64,000 nucleotides of DNA from Sphingobium ummariense RL-3. GTDB lineage: Bacteria > Pseudomonadota > Alphaproteobacteria > Sphingomonadales > Sphingomonadaceae. The position numbers were made by a program, and so were the translations under genes. Location: positions 106,716 through 170,715 of the forward strand of contig NZ_AUWY01000112.1 of the NCBI RefSeq assembly GCF_000447205.1. The letters are read 5' to 3'. Of the stretch, positions 18,126 to 26,692 are shown one piece after another (the stretch's first letter is position 1; each line of letters begins with the position of its first letter). The notes beneath the pieces were generated by a model. It saw only the letters and a list, made by a program, of their open reading frames with translations, was not told where the DNA came from and made no database searches.

Positions 18126-18785
18126 ATGGTTCCCCTTTCGTTCGCGGGTCATGATTTCCTGGCGCTGCCGGAAGCGGCGCTCTACTGGCCGGCGCAGCGC
18201 GCGCTGCTGGTCGCCGACCTGCATTTCGAAAAGGCGAGCTGGTTCGCGCGCTTCGGCCAGTTCCTGCCGCCGCACGACAGCCAGGCCACGCTGGACATGA
18301 TCGAAGTGCTGGTGCGGCGTACCGGGGCAAGGGCGGTATGGTCGCTGGGAGACAGCTTCCACGATGCGGATGGCGCGGCGCGACTGGACCGGGCGACGCG
18401 GCACAGGCTGGAGGCGCTGACCGGGACGCTGGACTGGATGTGGATCACCGGCAATCATGACGTCGCCATGGCCGAGACCCCGGGAGGCCGGCGGGTGGCG
18501 GAGGCGGAGGTCGCCGGCATTCTGCTGCGCCACGAGGCGGAACCCGATGAACGCCGCCCGGAGATTTCCGGCCACTTCCATCCCAAGCTGCGGGTCACGC
18601 TGCGCGGGCGGCATGTGTCGCGGCGCTGCTTCGTGGGAAGCGAATCGAAGCTCATCCTGCCGGCGCTGGGGGCACTGACCGGCGGGCTGGATGCGGGCCA
18701 TGGCGAGATCCGCCGGGCGGTGGGGCCGGGCGCGGCGGCGCTGGTCCCGGTTTCCGATCGGCTGCTGCGCTTTCCCCTTACGTAA
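18126..18785 (+). CDS. pdeM: PdeM, ligase-associated DNA damage response endonuclease
   Basis: 219 residues (ATG 18126; a GTG lies one codon earlier). Metallophosphoesterase motifs in order: VADLHFEK (metal ligands Asp/His), SLGDSFHD, ITGNHD, and ISGHFHPKL. The FEKASWFARFGQFLPPHDS stretch is typical of PdeM, which usually sits directly next to a DEXH helicase and an ATP-dependent DNA ligase gene. Here the matching helicase is about 37 kb away (55735-58146) and no ligase gene is visible in the window. Confidence 0.85.
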   Translation: MVPLSFAGHDFLALPEAALYWPAQRALLVADLHFEKASWFARFGQFLPPHDSQATLDMIEVLVRRTGARAVWSLGDSFHDADGAARLDRATRHRLEALTGTLDWMWITGNHDVAMAETPGGRRVAEAEVAGILLRHEAEPDERRPEISGHFHPKLRVTLRGRHVSRRCFVGSESKLILPALGALTGGLDAGHGEIRRAVGPGAAALVPVSDRLLRFPLT

Positions 18786-18804
18786 GGTTTCCGCTACGGA
18801 AACC
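18786..18804. terminator. Perfect inverted repeat after pdeM
   Basis: GGTTTCCG (18786-18793) and CGGAAACC (18797-18804) with a 3-nt loop, starting right after the pdeM stop codon. There is no T-run, so it may be an inefficient terminator or an RNA-stabilising hairpin rather than a strong stop. Confidence 0.4.
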
Positions 18805-18974
18805 CGAATTTAAGCCGTTGCCCTTATGTCACAAGGCATGAGAGATCGGTCACTTCCTATTCCGAAATCCGCAGAAAAGCTGGCGACTCTTGCCTTTGGT
18901 CCCCTGTGGCATCATAGTCAGGGTCCGACAACCGACGTGGCAAAGCGACGCGGTGCAGGAGAGGAGCATCTGAT

Positions 18975-21797
18975 ATGACACACAGGAGCCTTTGGCTGCT
19001 GTCAGCCGGTATTTACGCGCTGGCGGCTGCCGTTTCCCCGGCCTATGCGCAGGATGAAGCTGCGCCCCAGGCTGCCGAGGAGCAGAGCGGCGCCGATATC
19101 ATCGTTACCGCCACCCGCCGCGCGAGCCCGCTGTCCGACGTGCCGATCGCCGTGTCGGCAGTGACGGCGCAGGCGATGCAGAACAGCGGCGCGACCGACA
19201 TTCGCACGCTCAACCAGCTGGCGCCGTCGCTGCTGGTGTCGTCCACCGGTACGGAGGCCAATGGTTCGGCCCGCATCCGCGGCATCGGCACGGTGGGCGA
19301 CAATCCCGGCCTGGAAAGCTCCGTCGCGGTGTTCATCGACGGCGTCTATCGGTCGCGCACCGGCGCGGGCCTGAACGAGCTGGGCGAGATCGAGCGGGTC
19401 GAGGTGCTGCGCGGGCCGCAGGGAACGCTGTTCGGTCGCAATGCGTCGGCGGGCCTGATCAACATCGTCAGCAAGGCGCCGGAATTCACCTTTGGCGCCA
19501 AGGGTGAGATCACTTACGGTAATTACGACTTCTGGCGGCTGTCGGGCCGTGTGACCGGGCCGATCAGCCAGTCGATCGCGCTGAGCCTGGACGGGGTCTG
19601 GTCGAAGCGCGACGGCTTCTACAAGCTGGTGGACGCGAGCGGCAACAAGGTGGGCGACACGAACGACCGCGACCGCTATTTCCTGCGCGGGCAGGCGCTG
19701 ATCGAGCCGAGCGACGCGCTCTCCATCCGACTGATCGGCGATTACACCCATCGCGACGAGAGCTGCTGCGGCGCGTCCTATGTGGAGACGCGCGAGCGGC
19801 GGCCGGCGGCAGGGGGCGGCTACACAACTGCGCCGTTCAATCGCATCTCGGCGATCCTGGCCGGGCAGGGCAGCGTCTTTCCGGCCGATCCCTATGACCG
19901 CGAGCTGACCATCACCGAGGGCCGTAACTATGTGAGCAAGCTCAAGGACTGGGGCGTGTCGGGCGAGATCAACTATGATCTGGGCGCAGCGAAGCTGACC
20001 AGCATCACCGCCTATCGCAACTACAAGTCCCGCGACTATGGCGACTACGACTATTCCGGCGCGGACCTGCTCTACCGCGATCCCAACACCTTCCGGCAGT
20101 TCCGCACCTTCACCCAGGAATTGCGGCTGCAGGGATCGGCGTTCGGCGAGATGCTCGACTGGCTCGTCGGCGGCTATTACGCCCATGAGAAGCTGACGCT
20201 GGAGGACAATATCCGCTTCGGCGCCGACTATGGGCGCTTCGCGGCCTGCCGCCTGATGGCGGGCGCGGGCGCGACCAGCAACTTCACCGCACAGCAGCTT
20301 GCCGCCTGCGGCAGCGGGCTGGCGACGCAGGCGCTGATCACCGGCACGCAGGCCAATCTGAATGCCGGCCTGGCGCCCGCCATCCGCGCGAGCCTGATCG
20401 CGCAGGGCATGCCCGCGGCGCAGGCGACGGCGGTCGCGAACGCACAGGCCGGCGCGATCTCGACCGGGCTCGGCAACGGCCTGCGCGCGCTCGCGGCGAT
20501 CCCGGAAGGGAGCGGCGACGTGGCGTCGCGCTATTATCAGACCAGCGAGAACTGGGCGCTGTTCACGCATAATATCATCCATCTGACCCGCCGGCTCGAT
20601 CTGACCCTGGGGCTGCGCTACACGCATGAAAGCAAGCGCTTTTCCGCCGATTTCAACAACAACAACGCGACCTGCGCGGCGTTGCAGCCGGCGCTGTCGC
20701 CGATCGCGACCAACCCGCAGCTGGGCAGCGCGGCGGCGCTGGCCGGCGGCATCCTGACGCTGGGATGCCTGGGCAACGCGTCGACGACTCTCAACGCCCT
20801 CGACCTCAACGACCGGATCAGCGACGGCGAGCTGTCGGGTACGGCGGTGCTGTCGTGGAAGCCGATCGACGCGCTGCTGCTCTACGGCAGCTATTCGAAG
20901 GGGTACAAGGCGGGCGGTTACAATCTCGACCGCTTCCAGCTCGGATCGACCGGGCTGAACGTCATTCCCGCGGTGTTCGCGCCGCGGACCAACGCCGACG
21001 TCACCAGCCTGCGCTTCGCGGCGGAGAAGGTCGATGCCTTCGAGATCGGCCTGAAATACAGCCAGCCCAAATGGAGCGCGAATATCGCGGCGTTCCGGCA
21101 GGAGTTCAAGAATTTCCAGCTGAACACCTTCAACGGCACCAGCTTCGTCGTGCAGAACATCAACGGGTGCGACAGCGCGCTGAGCGCGGCGCGGACCTGC
21201 GCGGAGGAGGATGTGGCGCCGGGGCTGGTCAGCCAGGGCATCGAGCTGGAGCTGTCCGCCACGCCGATCCGCAATTTCCGGGTGACGGGCGGCTTCACCT
21301 GGGCGCGGGCGAAGTTCGCCGACCGGCTGGTGGGCAGCGGCGACGGCCGGGTGCCGCTCGATCCCGCGCTGTTCCTGCTGCCCGGCGCGATCAATTCCAA
21401 CGCGCCGCAATCGGTGACGACCGCCAGCGTTTCCTGGACGCCGGAGATCGGATCGAGCGGGCTTTCCGCGCTGTTCTATGTCGATGGCCGCATGACCAGC
21501 GGGTACAATACCGGGTCCGACCTGTTCCCGGAGAAATATCAGGACGGCTATGCCATCGTGAACGCCCGCGTCGGCATCCGCGGCAAGGACCAGCGCTGGG
21601 CGGTGGAGTTCTGGGGCCAGAACATCTTCAACCAGGACTATACGCAGGTGGCGTTCAGCAGCCCGCTCCAGTCGAGCAGCCCGGCGACGTCGACCACGGG
21701 GCAGTTCGCGCAGGGCGCGCCGATGGCGAACCAGCTCGTCTCCGCCTATCTGGCGGAACCGCGCACCTACGGCATCACGCTGCGCGGGAGTTTCTGA
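18975..21797 (+). CDS. TonB-dependent receptor
   Basis: 940 residues, outer-membrane receptor. Signal peptide 1-25 (ending AYAQ), an acidic linker, then DIIVTATRR (about 39-47), a TonB-box-like segment. The plug domain shows GSARIRGIGTVGDNPG, SVAVFIDGVYRSR and LRGPQGTLFGRNASAG. A 22-strand barrel follows, ending in GITLRGSF with terminal Phe. Extracellular loops hold paired cysteines (around residues 417-446 and 590-598). The class fits sphingomonad uptake of sugars, siderophores or aromatic compounds, but the substrate cannot be assigned and no partner transporter is adjacent. Confidence 0.93.
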   Translation: MTHRSLWLLSAGIYALAAAVSPAYAQDEAAPQAAEEQSGADIIVTATRRASPLSDVPIAVSAVTAQAMQNSGATDIRTLNQLAPSLLVSSTGTEANGSARIRGIGTVGDNPGLESSVAVFIDGVYRSRTGAGLNELGEIERVEVLRGPQGTLFGRNASAGLINIVSKAPEFTFGAKGEITYGNYDFWRLSGRVTGPISQSIALSLDGVWSKRDGFYKLVDASGNKVGDTNDRDRYFLRGQALIEPSDALSIRLIGDYTHRDESCCGASYVETRERRPAAGGGYTTAPFNRISAILAGQGSVFPADPYDRELTITEGRNYVSKLKDWGVSGEINYDLGAAKLTSITAYRNYKSRDYGDYDYSGADLLYRDPNTFRQFRTFTQELRLQGSAFGEMLDWLVGGYYAHEKLTLEDNIRFGADYGRFAACRLMAGAGATSNFTAQQLAACGSGLATQALITGTQANLNAGLAPAIRASLIAQGMPAAQATAVANAQAGAISTGLGNGLRALAAIPEGSGDVASRYYQTSENWALFTHNIIHLTRRLDLTLGLRYTHESKRFSADFNNNNATCAALQPALSPIATNPQLGSAAALAGGILTLGCLGNASTTLNALDLNDRISDGELSGTAVLSWKPIDALLLYGSYSKGYKAGGYNLDRFQLGSTGLNVIPAVFAPRTNADVTSLRFAAEKVDAFEIGLKYSQPKWSANIAAFRQEFKNFQLNTFNGTSFVVQNINGCDSALSAARTCAEEDVAPGLVSQGIELELSATPIRNFRVTGGFTWARAKFADRLVGSGDGRVPLDPALFLLPGAINSNAPQSVTTASVSWTPEIGSSGLSALFYVDGRMTSGYNTGSDLFPEKYQDGYAIVNARVGIRGKDQRWAVEFWGQNIFNQDYTQVAFSSPLQSSSPATSTTGQFAQGAPMANQLVSAYLAEPRTYGITLRGSF

Positions 21798-22509
21798 GCA
21801 TTCCCCTCCCGCTCGCCGGCACCGGGCGGGCGGGAGCGGGACGTTCGCCGAACAGCGCGGTACCGACGCGGATGTCGGTGGCGCCGAGCATGATGGCGGT
21901 CTCGAAATCGCCCGACATGCCCATGGAGAGGCGCGGGAGTCCTTCCTCCCGCGCCATCTTCGCGAGCAGGGCGAAATAGGGCGCGGGCTCGACATCGGCG
22001 GGGGGCACGCACATCAGGCCGAGCAGCGGGATGTCCGCTGCGCGGGCGACTGCGATCAGCGCGGGCGTTTCGGCGATGGGACAGCCGCCCTTCTGCGCCT
22101 CGCCGCCGATATTGACCTGGACATAGCAGGGGATGCGGCGGCCCGCCTTGTCCATCGCCTTCGCCAGCGCGGCAAGCAGCGAGGGGCGGTCGAGCGAGTG
22201 GATGACGTCGAACAGGGCGACGGCGTCCTCCGCCTTGTTCGACTGAAGCTGGCCGACGAGATGCAGGGCGATGTCGGCATGCTCCTCGCGCAGGGCGGGC
22301 CATTTGGCCTGCGCCTCCTGCACGCGATTCTCGCCATAGACGCGCTGGCCGGCTGCGATCAGCGGGCGGATCGCGTTGGCGTCCTGGGTCTTGGATATGG
22401 CGATGAGGGTGACGTCGTCCGCGGTGCGGCCAGTGAGGCGGGCGGCGCGGTCCATGGCGTCGCGCACGGCGGAGAGGCGTTCTGCGGCTTCGATGCTGTC
22501 GGTCGTCAT
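21775..22509 (-). CDS. YggS/PROSC family PLP homeostasis protein
   Basis: 244 residues. A TIM-barrel PLP-binding protein without known catalysis that buffers pyridoxal phosphate. PLP Lys40 is in LIAISKTQ; VYGENRVQEAQAKW, HLVGQLQSNKAED and the phosphate-binding LSMGMSGDFETAI...IRVGTALFG are all characteristic. The C-terminal tail is Pro/Arg-rich and overlaps the end of the convergent TonB receptor gene by 23 bp. Confidence 0.93.
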   Translation of the reverse strand: MTTDSIEAAERLSAVRDAMDRAARLTGRTADDVTLIAISKTQDANAIRPLIAAGQRVYGENRVQEAQAKWPALREEHADIALHLVGQLQSNKAEDAVALFDVIHSLDRPSLLAALAKAMDKAGRRIPCYVQVNIGGEAQKGGCPIAETPALIAVARAADIPLLGLMCVPPADVEPAPYFALLAKMAREEGLPRLSMGMSGDFETAIMLGATDIRVGTALFGERPAPARPVPASGRGMLRNSRAA

Positions 22510-22532
22510 GCGGGCTGCTATAGGCCAGCGGC

Positions 22533-23084
22533 ATGACCCGCCGCCACCGCAAATCCGTGCCGACGACCTGGCTGATGACCGACGAGCGGGTGGACGCGGC
22601 GGCGCTGCTGGCGGCTGCGGCCAGGCTGCCGAAGGGGCGGGGGGGCATCGTGTTCCGCCATTACCGGACGGCGGCGGCCGAGCGGCGCGCCCTGTTCCTG
22701 CGGTTCCGGGCGATCGCGCGGCGACGGCGGCTGGTGCTGCTGCTGGCGGGATCGGCGCGGCGGGCGATGGTTTGGGGGGCGGATGGCTGGCATGGGCCGG
22801 GGCGGCACCAAGGGGGCAAGTGGCTTCACGGCATGGCGGTGCATGATGCCCGCGAGGTTGTGGCGGCGCGGCGGGCGAGGGCCGATGTGGTTTTCCTGTC
22901 GCCGTTGTTTCCGACCCGCTCCCATCCCGGGGGCCGGGCCTTGGGTCGTGTGCGGTTTTCAGCGTTGGCGAGGGGCATCGACGTTCCCGTCATGGCGCTG
23001 GGCGGTGTGCGGGCCAGCCATCGCCGGTTGCTGCCGACAATAGGCGCAGCGGGATGGGCGGCGATCGACGGGCTGACGGGTTAG
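22533..23084 (+). CDS. Thiamine phosphate synthase/TenI-like protein
   Basis: 183 residues, shorter than typical ThiE (about 210). The C-terminal half VFLSPLFPTRSHPGG...ALGGV matches the ThiE/TenI TIM barrel phosphate site. The usual ThiE block binding diphosphate and Mg (the GQ-D region) is not recognisable; in its place is WGADGWHGPGRHQGG. It may be a diverged ThiE or a TenI-like protein with another job. No TPP riboswitch was seen upstream; the gene is divergent from yggS by only 23 bp. Confidence 0.65.
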   Translation: MTRRHRKSVPTTWLMTDERVDAAALLAAAARLPKGRGGIVFRHYRTAAAERRALFLRFRAIARRRRLVLLLAGSARRAMVWGADGWHGPGRHQGGKWLHGMAVHDAREVVAARRARADVVFLSPLFPTRSHPGGRALGRVRFSALARGIDVPVMALGGVRASHRRLLPTIGAAGWAAIDGLTG

Positions 23085-23156
23085 GCTTTGAAGTGGTTCT
23101 GCTGTGAAGGGCCGCACTCAGTTGGAACGTCGGCCCGGAGACTGGTAGAAATCTGG

Positions 23157-23180
23157 ATGGTCGGCAAACGACCATTTTTT
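23157..23180 (+). terminator. Intrinsic terminator after the ThiE/TenI-like gene
   Basis: ATGGTCG (23157-23163) pairs with CGACCAT (23169-23175) around a GCAAA loop and runs straight into TTTTT. A strong rightward terminator 73 bp after the stop codon. A second, T-less hairpin (GGGCCG/CGGCCC) lies at 23109-23136. Confidence 0.85.
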
Positions 23181-23522
23181 GCGCTTGGGCTTGCGCCTGC
23201 CGTTTCCCGTTAGCAGACTTAATAGGATGCATTGCCTTAAGGTATCGGCATGGCAAATTGTTAATTAGTCGCACATAAACGGAAGCCTCGATGCATGAGC
23301 CTCGGGGGCTATATGACGGCACGCCGATTTACATTCCGCTGGCTTTTAGCAGTCGTCATGCTGCTGCTTTTTGTCCTCGCATTTCCCTTTGTTCTCCCAC
23401 CTCTGGTTCGCGCGACCGGATGTGAGAAAGTAGGAGGCGCCTGTGGAGCGATGGCTCTAGTTTTGGGCATCTATTTGCGGTTTCCTGTCGTGATGGGCGT
23501 CGGCGGCTATCTCGCGTTCCTA

Positions 23523-24358
23523 GGCTCAGGACTCGTTGATCACAGCCAGAAGAGCACGGTAGCTGCGAGAGCGATGGCGGAGAAGAAGACGGTTGGGCAG
23601 CGGTCGTAGCGGGTTGCCACACGGCGCCAGTCTTTCAGGCGGCCGAACATGATCTCGATGCGGCTGCGGCGTTTGTATCGGCGCTTGTCGTATTTCACTG
23701 GAAAGGAACGGGATTTCCGGCCCGGGATGCAGGGCGTGATGCCCTTTTGCTCGAGCGCGTCCCTGAACCATTCGGCGTCATAGCCCCGGTCAGCCAGCAT
23801 CCACTGCGCCTTGGGCAGATCATCGAGCAGGGCTGCCGCGCCGGTGTAATCGCTGATCTGGCCGGCCGTGATGAAGAAGCTCAAGGGGCGGCCGTTGGCA
23901 TCGGTGACGGCGTGAAGCTTGGTGTTCATGCCGCCCTTGGTCCGTCCGATCAGGCGGCCGAGATCCCCTTTTTTACCCCAAGGCTGGAAGCCGTGCGGTG
24001 GGCCTTGAGATAGGTCGCATCGATCATGAGGGTCTGCGGTTCGGCTTTCTGGGCGGACAGACCCTCCATCATCCGGCCAAACACGCCCATCTCGCCCCAC
24101 CGTTTCCATCGGTTGTAGAGCGTCTTGTGCGGACCGTATTCCCTGGGCGCGTCTCGCCAGCGCAGCCCGTTGCGATTGACGAAGATGATCCCGCTCAGCA
24201 CCCGCCGGTCATCAACCCGAGGCTTGCCGTGACTCTTGGGAAAATACGGCGACAAACGCGCCATCTGCTCGTCCGTCAGCCAATACAGGTCGCTCATGCT
24301 CAGTCTCCTCGCGGAGCCTGAATCACATCGCTCTCAGCCAATCAATGGGTCCTGAGCC
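23523..24358 (-). mobile_element. IS5-family insertion sequence (IS427-like group)
   Basis: 836 bp bounded by imperfect terminal inverted repeats; the outer 20 bases of each end (GGCTCAGGAC...) match at 16 positions. A TA dinucleotide at both flanks (23521-23522, 24359-24360) is the likely target duplication. It carries one transposase split into two overlapping frames. The short TA duplication and frameshifted transposase fit the IS427 group of IS5. Both ends and the gene look intact, so the element may still be mobile. Confidence 0.88.
23540..24297 (-). CDS. IS5-family transposase made by -1 ribosomal frameshift
   Basis: Upstream frame: 115 codons from the ATG at 24297, with a DUF4096-like N-terminal domain (MSDLYWLTDEQMARL) and the first DDE Asp in LMIDATYLKAH. 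Downstream frame (ending at 23540) carries the second Asp in WMLADRGYDA and the R-(3)-E-(6)-K signature in RSRIEIMFGRLKDW. The frames meet at AAAAAAGGGG (23965-23974 on the minus strand), a slippery run; the frame offset corresponds to a -1 shift. The fused product would be 252 residues. Confidence 0.85.
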
Positions 24359-25002
24359 TAACTTGGAAACGATCACAATTAGTTGGCGCGCATCCTTGGG
24401 TGTTCATATTTGTCGTTTTAATGTATTTCGCGGCGCTTCCTTTTCTTTTTGCGTTTGGTAACTTCTGGGGGGCGAGCTTTGCACTTGGCGTCATCATCAT
24501 AGCAGGACCATTGGCCGTTCTCACTATGCTGCTAGCCACGTTGATCGCACTAAGCTGTTTGCCTGATGGGATTAGAGCGTGGCATGGTACGCCGCGACTT
24601 GCCACGCTGATTGCTGGTGGAATTGCGCTGCTCTTCACCTTTGACCAGTGGCTAAGGGGCCTGACATTGGTGCCTTTCATTGGCAGGTTGCTGCGATCAG
24701 TCTTTCTTCCAGTTCGAAGGGCTGCTGTGGTGCTTATACATTCGGTTGGTGTTAGTGGTTTACTGGTCGTGACACTGGCTTTGGTCTTTTCGCTCACATT
24801 TTGGGTTATCGCTGCACGGAACATCAGTGTCAGCGCTGAGAACTTGCCTCCAAATTGACGGCGGCTTTCCTCATATTCGTCCCGAAACCTGCCAGTCCCC
24901 TTCCCACCCAAGTTCCCGCCGTTGAGCGTCCTTGGCATTTGTCCGGTCTGTATACGCTCCTACTGTGGCAGGAGCACAGTGCTCACCATAACAGACAGGT
25001 CG

Positions 25003-25134
25003 TCAGCCAAGGATCTGCTTTATCGGGAGCACCGCGATGACGAAAAGCGCGATCACGGCCCATCCCTCCCATGTCCGGGGACACCAGCCGAAGCCGATCC
25101 GTTTCGGGCCGAACCATGTGCGGGGATCATTCAT
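25003..25134 (-). CDS. Small single-pass membrane protein (43 residues)
   Basis: ATG at 25134, stop at 25003. The N-terminal half is Trp/Gly/Pro-rich (NDPRTWFGPKRIGFGW, PRTWEGW) and is followed by a hydrophobic segment of about 16 residues. The WFGPK-x-GFG-x-x-P-x-TW-x-GW pattern is one I associate with a family of tiny bacterial membrane proteins of unknown function. A GGGAGCG Shine-Dalgarno-like stretch precedes the start. It lies 53 bp downstream of the 240-residue exported protein gene, same strand, possibly cotranscribed. Confidence 0.6.
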   Translation of the reverse strand: MNDPRTWFGPKRIGFGWCPRTWEGWAVIALFVIAVLPIKQILG

Positions 25135-25187
25135 GCGTCGCTCCCTTGCCGGGGCCGTTCCGCCGTCAGGGCGAAGCGGTCAAGCGA

Positions 25188-25910
25188 TCAGAATTTGAAG
25201 ATGGTGCCCAGATAGACGGCCTGGCTGTCCTGGCGGTCGTCGGTCATCGGCGTCAGGCGGGCGGCGTTGTTGTTCAGGCGCACGCCGGCGGTGACGTTGA
25301 GATTGCGGGTCAGCGAATAGGAGCTGGCAAGATCCAGCGAATAATCCTTCTCGCCGCTGGGATTGCGGACGGTCGCCGCCGGTTCGCGCCGGCTTTCGAG
25401 CAGCACCTTGGTGCTGAAACGATCTTTCTTCCCGTCATCCAGCGAGAAATTCTTGGCGTCCACCATGGTTTCGACCGGCACGGGATCGAGCGCCTTGCGG
25501 CCGACCGATTCGGGCAGGGCGAACTTGCGCCAGTTGTGGGCGCTGTTCAGCGTGAAGGCCATCGGCTTGATGTCGACCGGGTCGATGGTGCGGTTGATCG
25601 CCACCCGGGCATCGTCGGCGCGCACCATCACGGTGATCGACCGCTGGCCGCTGACCGACCCGCTGGTCGGGGTAAAGCGGAACCGTTCCCCCCCCGCCGA
25701 GGCCGCGACCTTCGCATAGGCGGCCGCAAGGCGCGGATCCTTGATGCTGGGCGTGAAGGAGGAGATGCTGCCGAGCGCGCCGAGCGAGACCGGGACCTGG
25801 GACCGAAGCTGCGCGAGGTTGGCGCCGGCACCGATCGCCGGAGACAGCATGAAGCCGGCCACAGCCGCAGCCGCTCCCGCCAATGCCAAATGTCCCCTAT
25901 TCACGCGCAT
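25188..25910 (-). CDS. Hypothetical exported protein, possibly outer-membrane associated
   Basis: 240 residues from the ATG at 25910 (the open frame extends 37 codons upstream without conserved features). The N-terminus is hydrophobic (LALAGAAAAVAGFML) and fits a signal peptide. The middle is unassigned. The last 70 residues alternate like beta strands (DYSLDLASSYSL, NLNVTAGVRLNN, QAVYLGTIFKF) and end in Phe, as in outer-membrane proteins. I do not recognise a family. The gene has no same-strand neighbour upstream. Confidence 0.7.
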   Translation of the reverse strand: MRVNRGHLALAGAAAAVAGFMLSPAIGAGANLAQLRSQVPVSLGALGSISSFTPSIKDPRLAAAYAKVAASAGGERFRFTPTSGSVSGQRSITVMVRADDARVAINRTIDPVDIKPMAFTLNSAHNWRKFALPESVGRKALDPVPVETMVDAKNFSLDDGKKDRFSTKVLLESRREPAATVRNPSGEKDYSLDLASSYSLTRNLNVTAGVRLNNNAARLTPMTDDRQDSQAVYLGTIFKF

Positions 25911-26150
25911 GGTGCGAATCTCGTCCCCGCCGACTGATTTACAAGACGCATTAGCCGGGAAAAGGCACCATTGGCTAGGGCGGGGAATCCCTTTTTGTCT
26001 GAGCTGTTGCACAGAGCACACAGACTCCGCTCACGCTGGATGCCGAAGGGGCGCGTCACCTGCCCCTATCCCGGCCGCTCCCCCTTGCCCAATGATGCGC
26101 GTCGACTATAGAAGCGGGGCGTTTTTCTCCGTTCTGACAGGACAAGCCTG

Positions 26151-26600
26151 ATGGCCCGCCGTGTTTCCGCTCCCCTTTCCGCCGGTCTGCTGCTGGCCGC
26201 GATCCTGCCGCTCGCCGCTTGCGGGGGCGGATCGAAGGACCGGCCCAAGGCGGATCTCGCCGCGTCGAAGGTCACGACGATCGGCGTCAACAGCTATTTG
26301 TGGCGGGCGACGCTCGACACCATCGGCTTCATGCCGCTGGTGCAGACGGATTCGAACGGTGGCGTGATCGTCACCGACTGGTACGCCAATCCGAACAGCC
26401 CCAATGAGCGGATGAAGCTGACCGTGTCGATCCTGGATCAGGACCTGCGCGCCGACGCGCTGCGCGTCGCGGCGAGCCGGCAGGTGAGCCAGGGCGGCCA
26501 GTGGGTCGACGCCCCGGTGCAGGCCGCGACCGTGCAGAAGCTGGAGGAAATCATCCTTACCAAGGCCCGCGACCTGCGCCGCATGGCGATTTCCGGATAA
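26151..26600 (+). CDS. DUF3576 lipoprotein
   Basis: 149 residues with a lipoprotein signal peptide (LAAILPLAAC, Cys at about 24) and a compact domain with IGVNSYLWRATLDTIGFMPLVQTD and ILDQDLRADALRV. DUF3576 proteins occur next to leuS-lptE-holA in many alphaproteobacteria, as here. A role in the outer membrane or LPS assembly is suggested by neighbours only. Confidence 0.88.
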   Translation: MARRVSAPLSAGLLLAAILPLAACGGGSKDRPKADLAASKVTTIGVNSYLWRATLDTIGFMPLVQTDSNGGVIVTDWYANPNSPNERMKLTVSILDQDLRADALRVAASRQVSQGGQWVDAPVQAATVQKLEEIILTKARDLRRMAISG

Positions 26601-26641
26601 GCTCCCGCTTCTTCGTTTTCTTCGTTTTCGAGTCTCAATGA

Positions 26642-26676
26642 AGGGCTGGGCTTTTCGAAAGCTCAGCCCGAACGCA
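26642..26676. repeat. REP-like element (diverged copy)
   Basis: GGGCTTTTCGAAAGCTCAGCCCGAACG-type sequence in the DUF3576-leuS gap. It matches the better-preserved copies at 29228, 58206 and 63746 (consensus CTTCGACA(A/G)GCTCAG-CC-GAACGG) with a few changes. Confidence 0.7.
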
Positions 26677-26692
26677 TTTGGCAGGAAAGACT

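Larger units (their letters stand above)
23295..24858 (+). pseudogene. Multi-pass membrane protein gene split by an IS5-family element
   Basis: Codons 1-76 lie at 23295-23522 and the remainder at 24361-24858. Removing the element and one copy of the TA duplication joins the frame exactly (…YLAFL/TWKRSQ…), giving a 241-residue protein with about six hydrophobic segments. Segments occur at 16-38, 48-62, 90-110, 118-145, 160-178 and 205-228 of the joined sequence. I do not recognise the family. The base composition is clearly less GC-rich than the surroundings. As it stands, the 5' part reads into the IS for 28 codons and the 3' part has only internal starts (GTG 24400), so function is probably lost. 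Confidence 0.8.

Noticed and set aside
19002..21995. 997-codon leftward open frame antisense to the TonB receptor
   Set aside because: Arises from the codon bias of the high-GC receptor gene; its translation is repetitive, Arg/Ala-rich and has no domain or ribosome site.
22510..22532. TPP riboswitch before the ThiE/TenI-like gene
   Set aside because: The gap to yggS is 23 bp, too short, and no THI-box sequence is present.
24855..25040. 61-codon open frame after the split membrane gene
   Set aside because: No ribosome site, no domain, and it overlaps the leftward 43-residue gene that has a better case.
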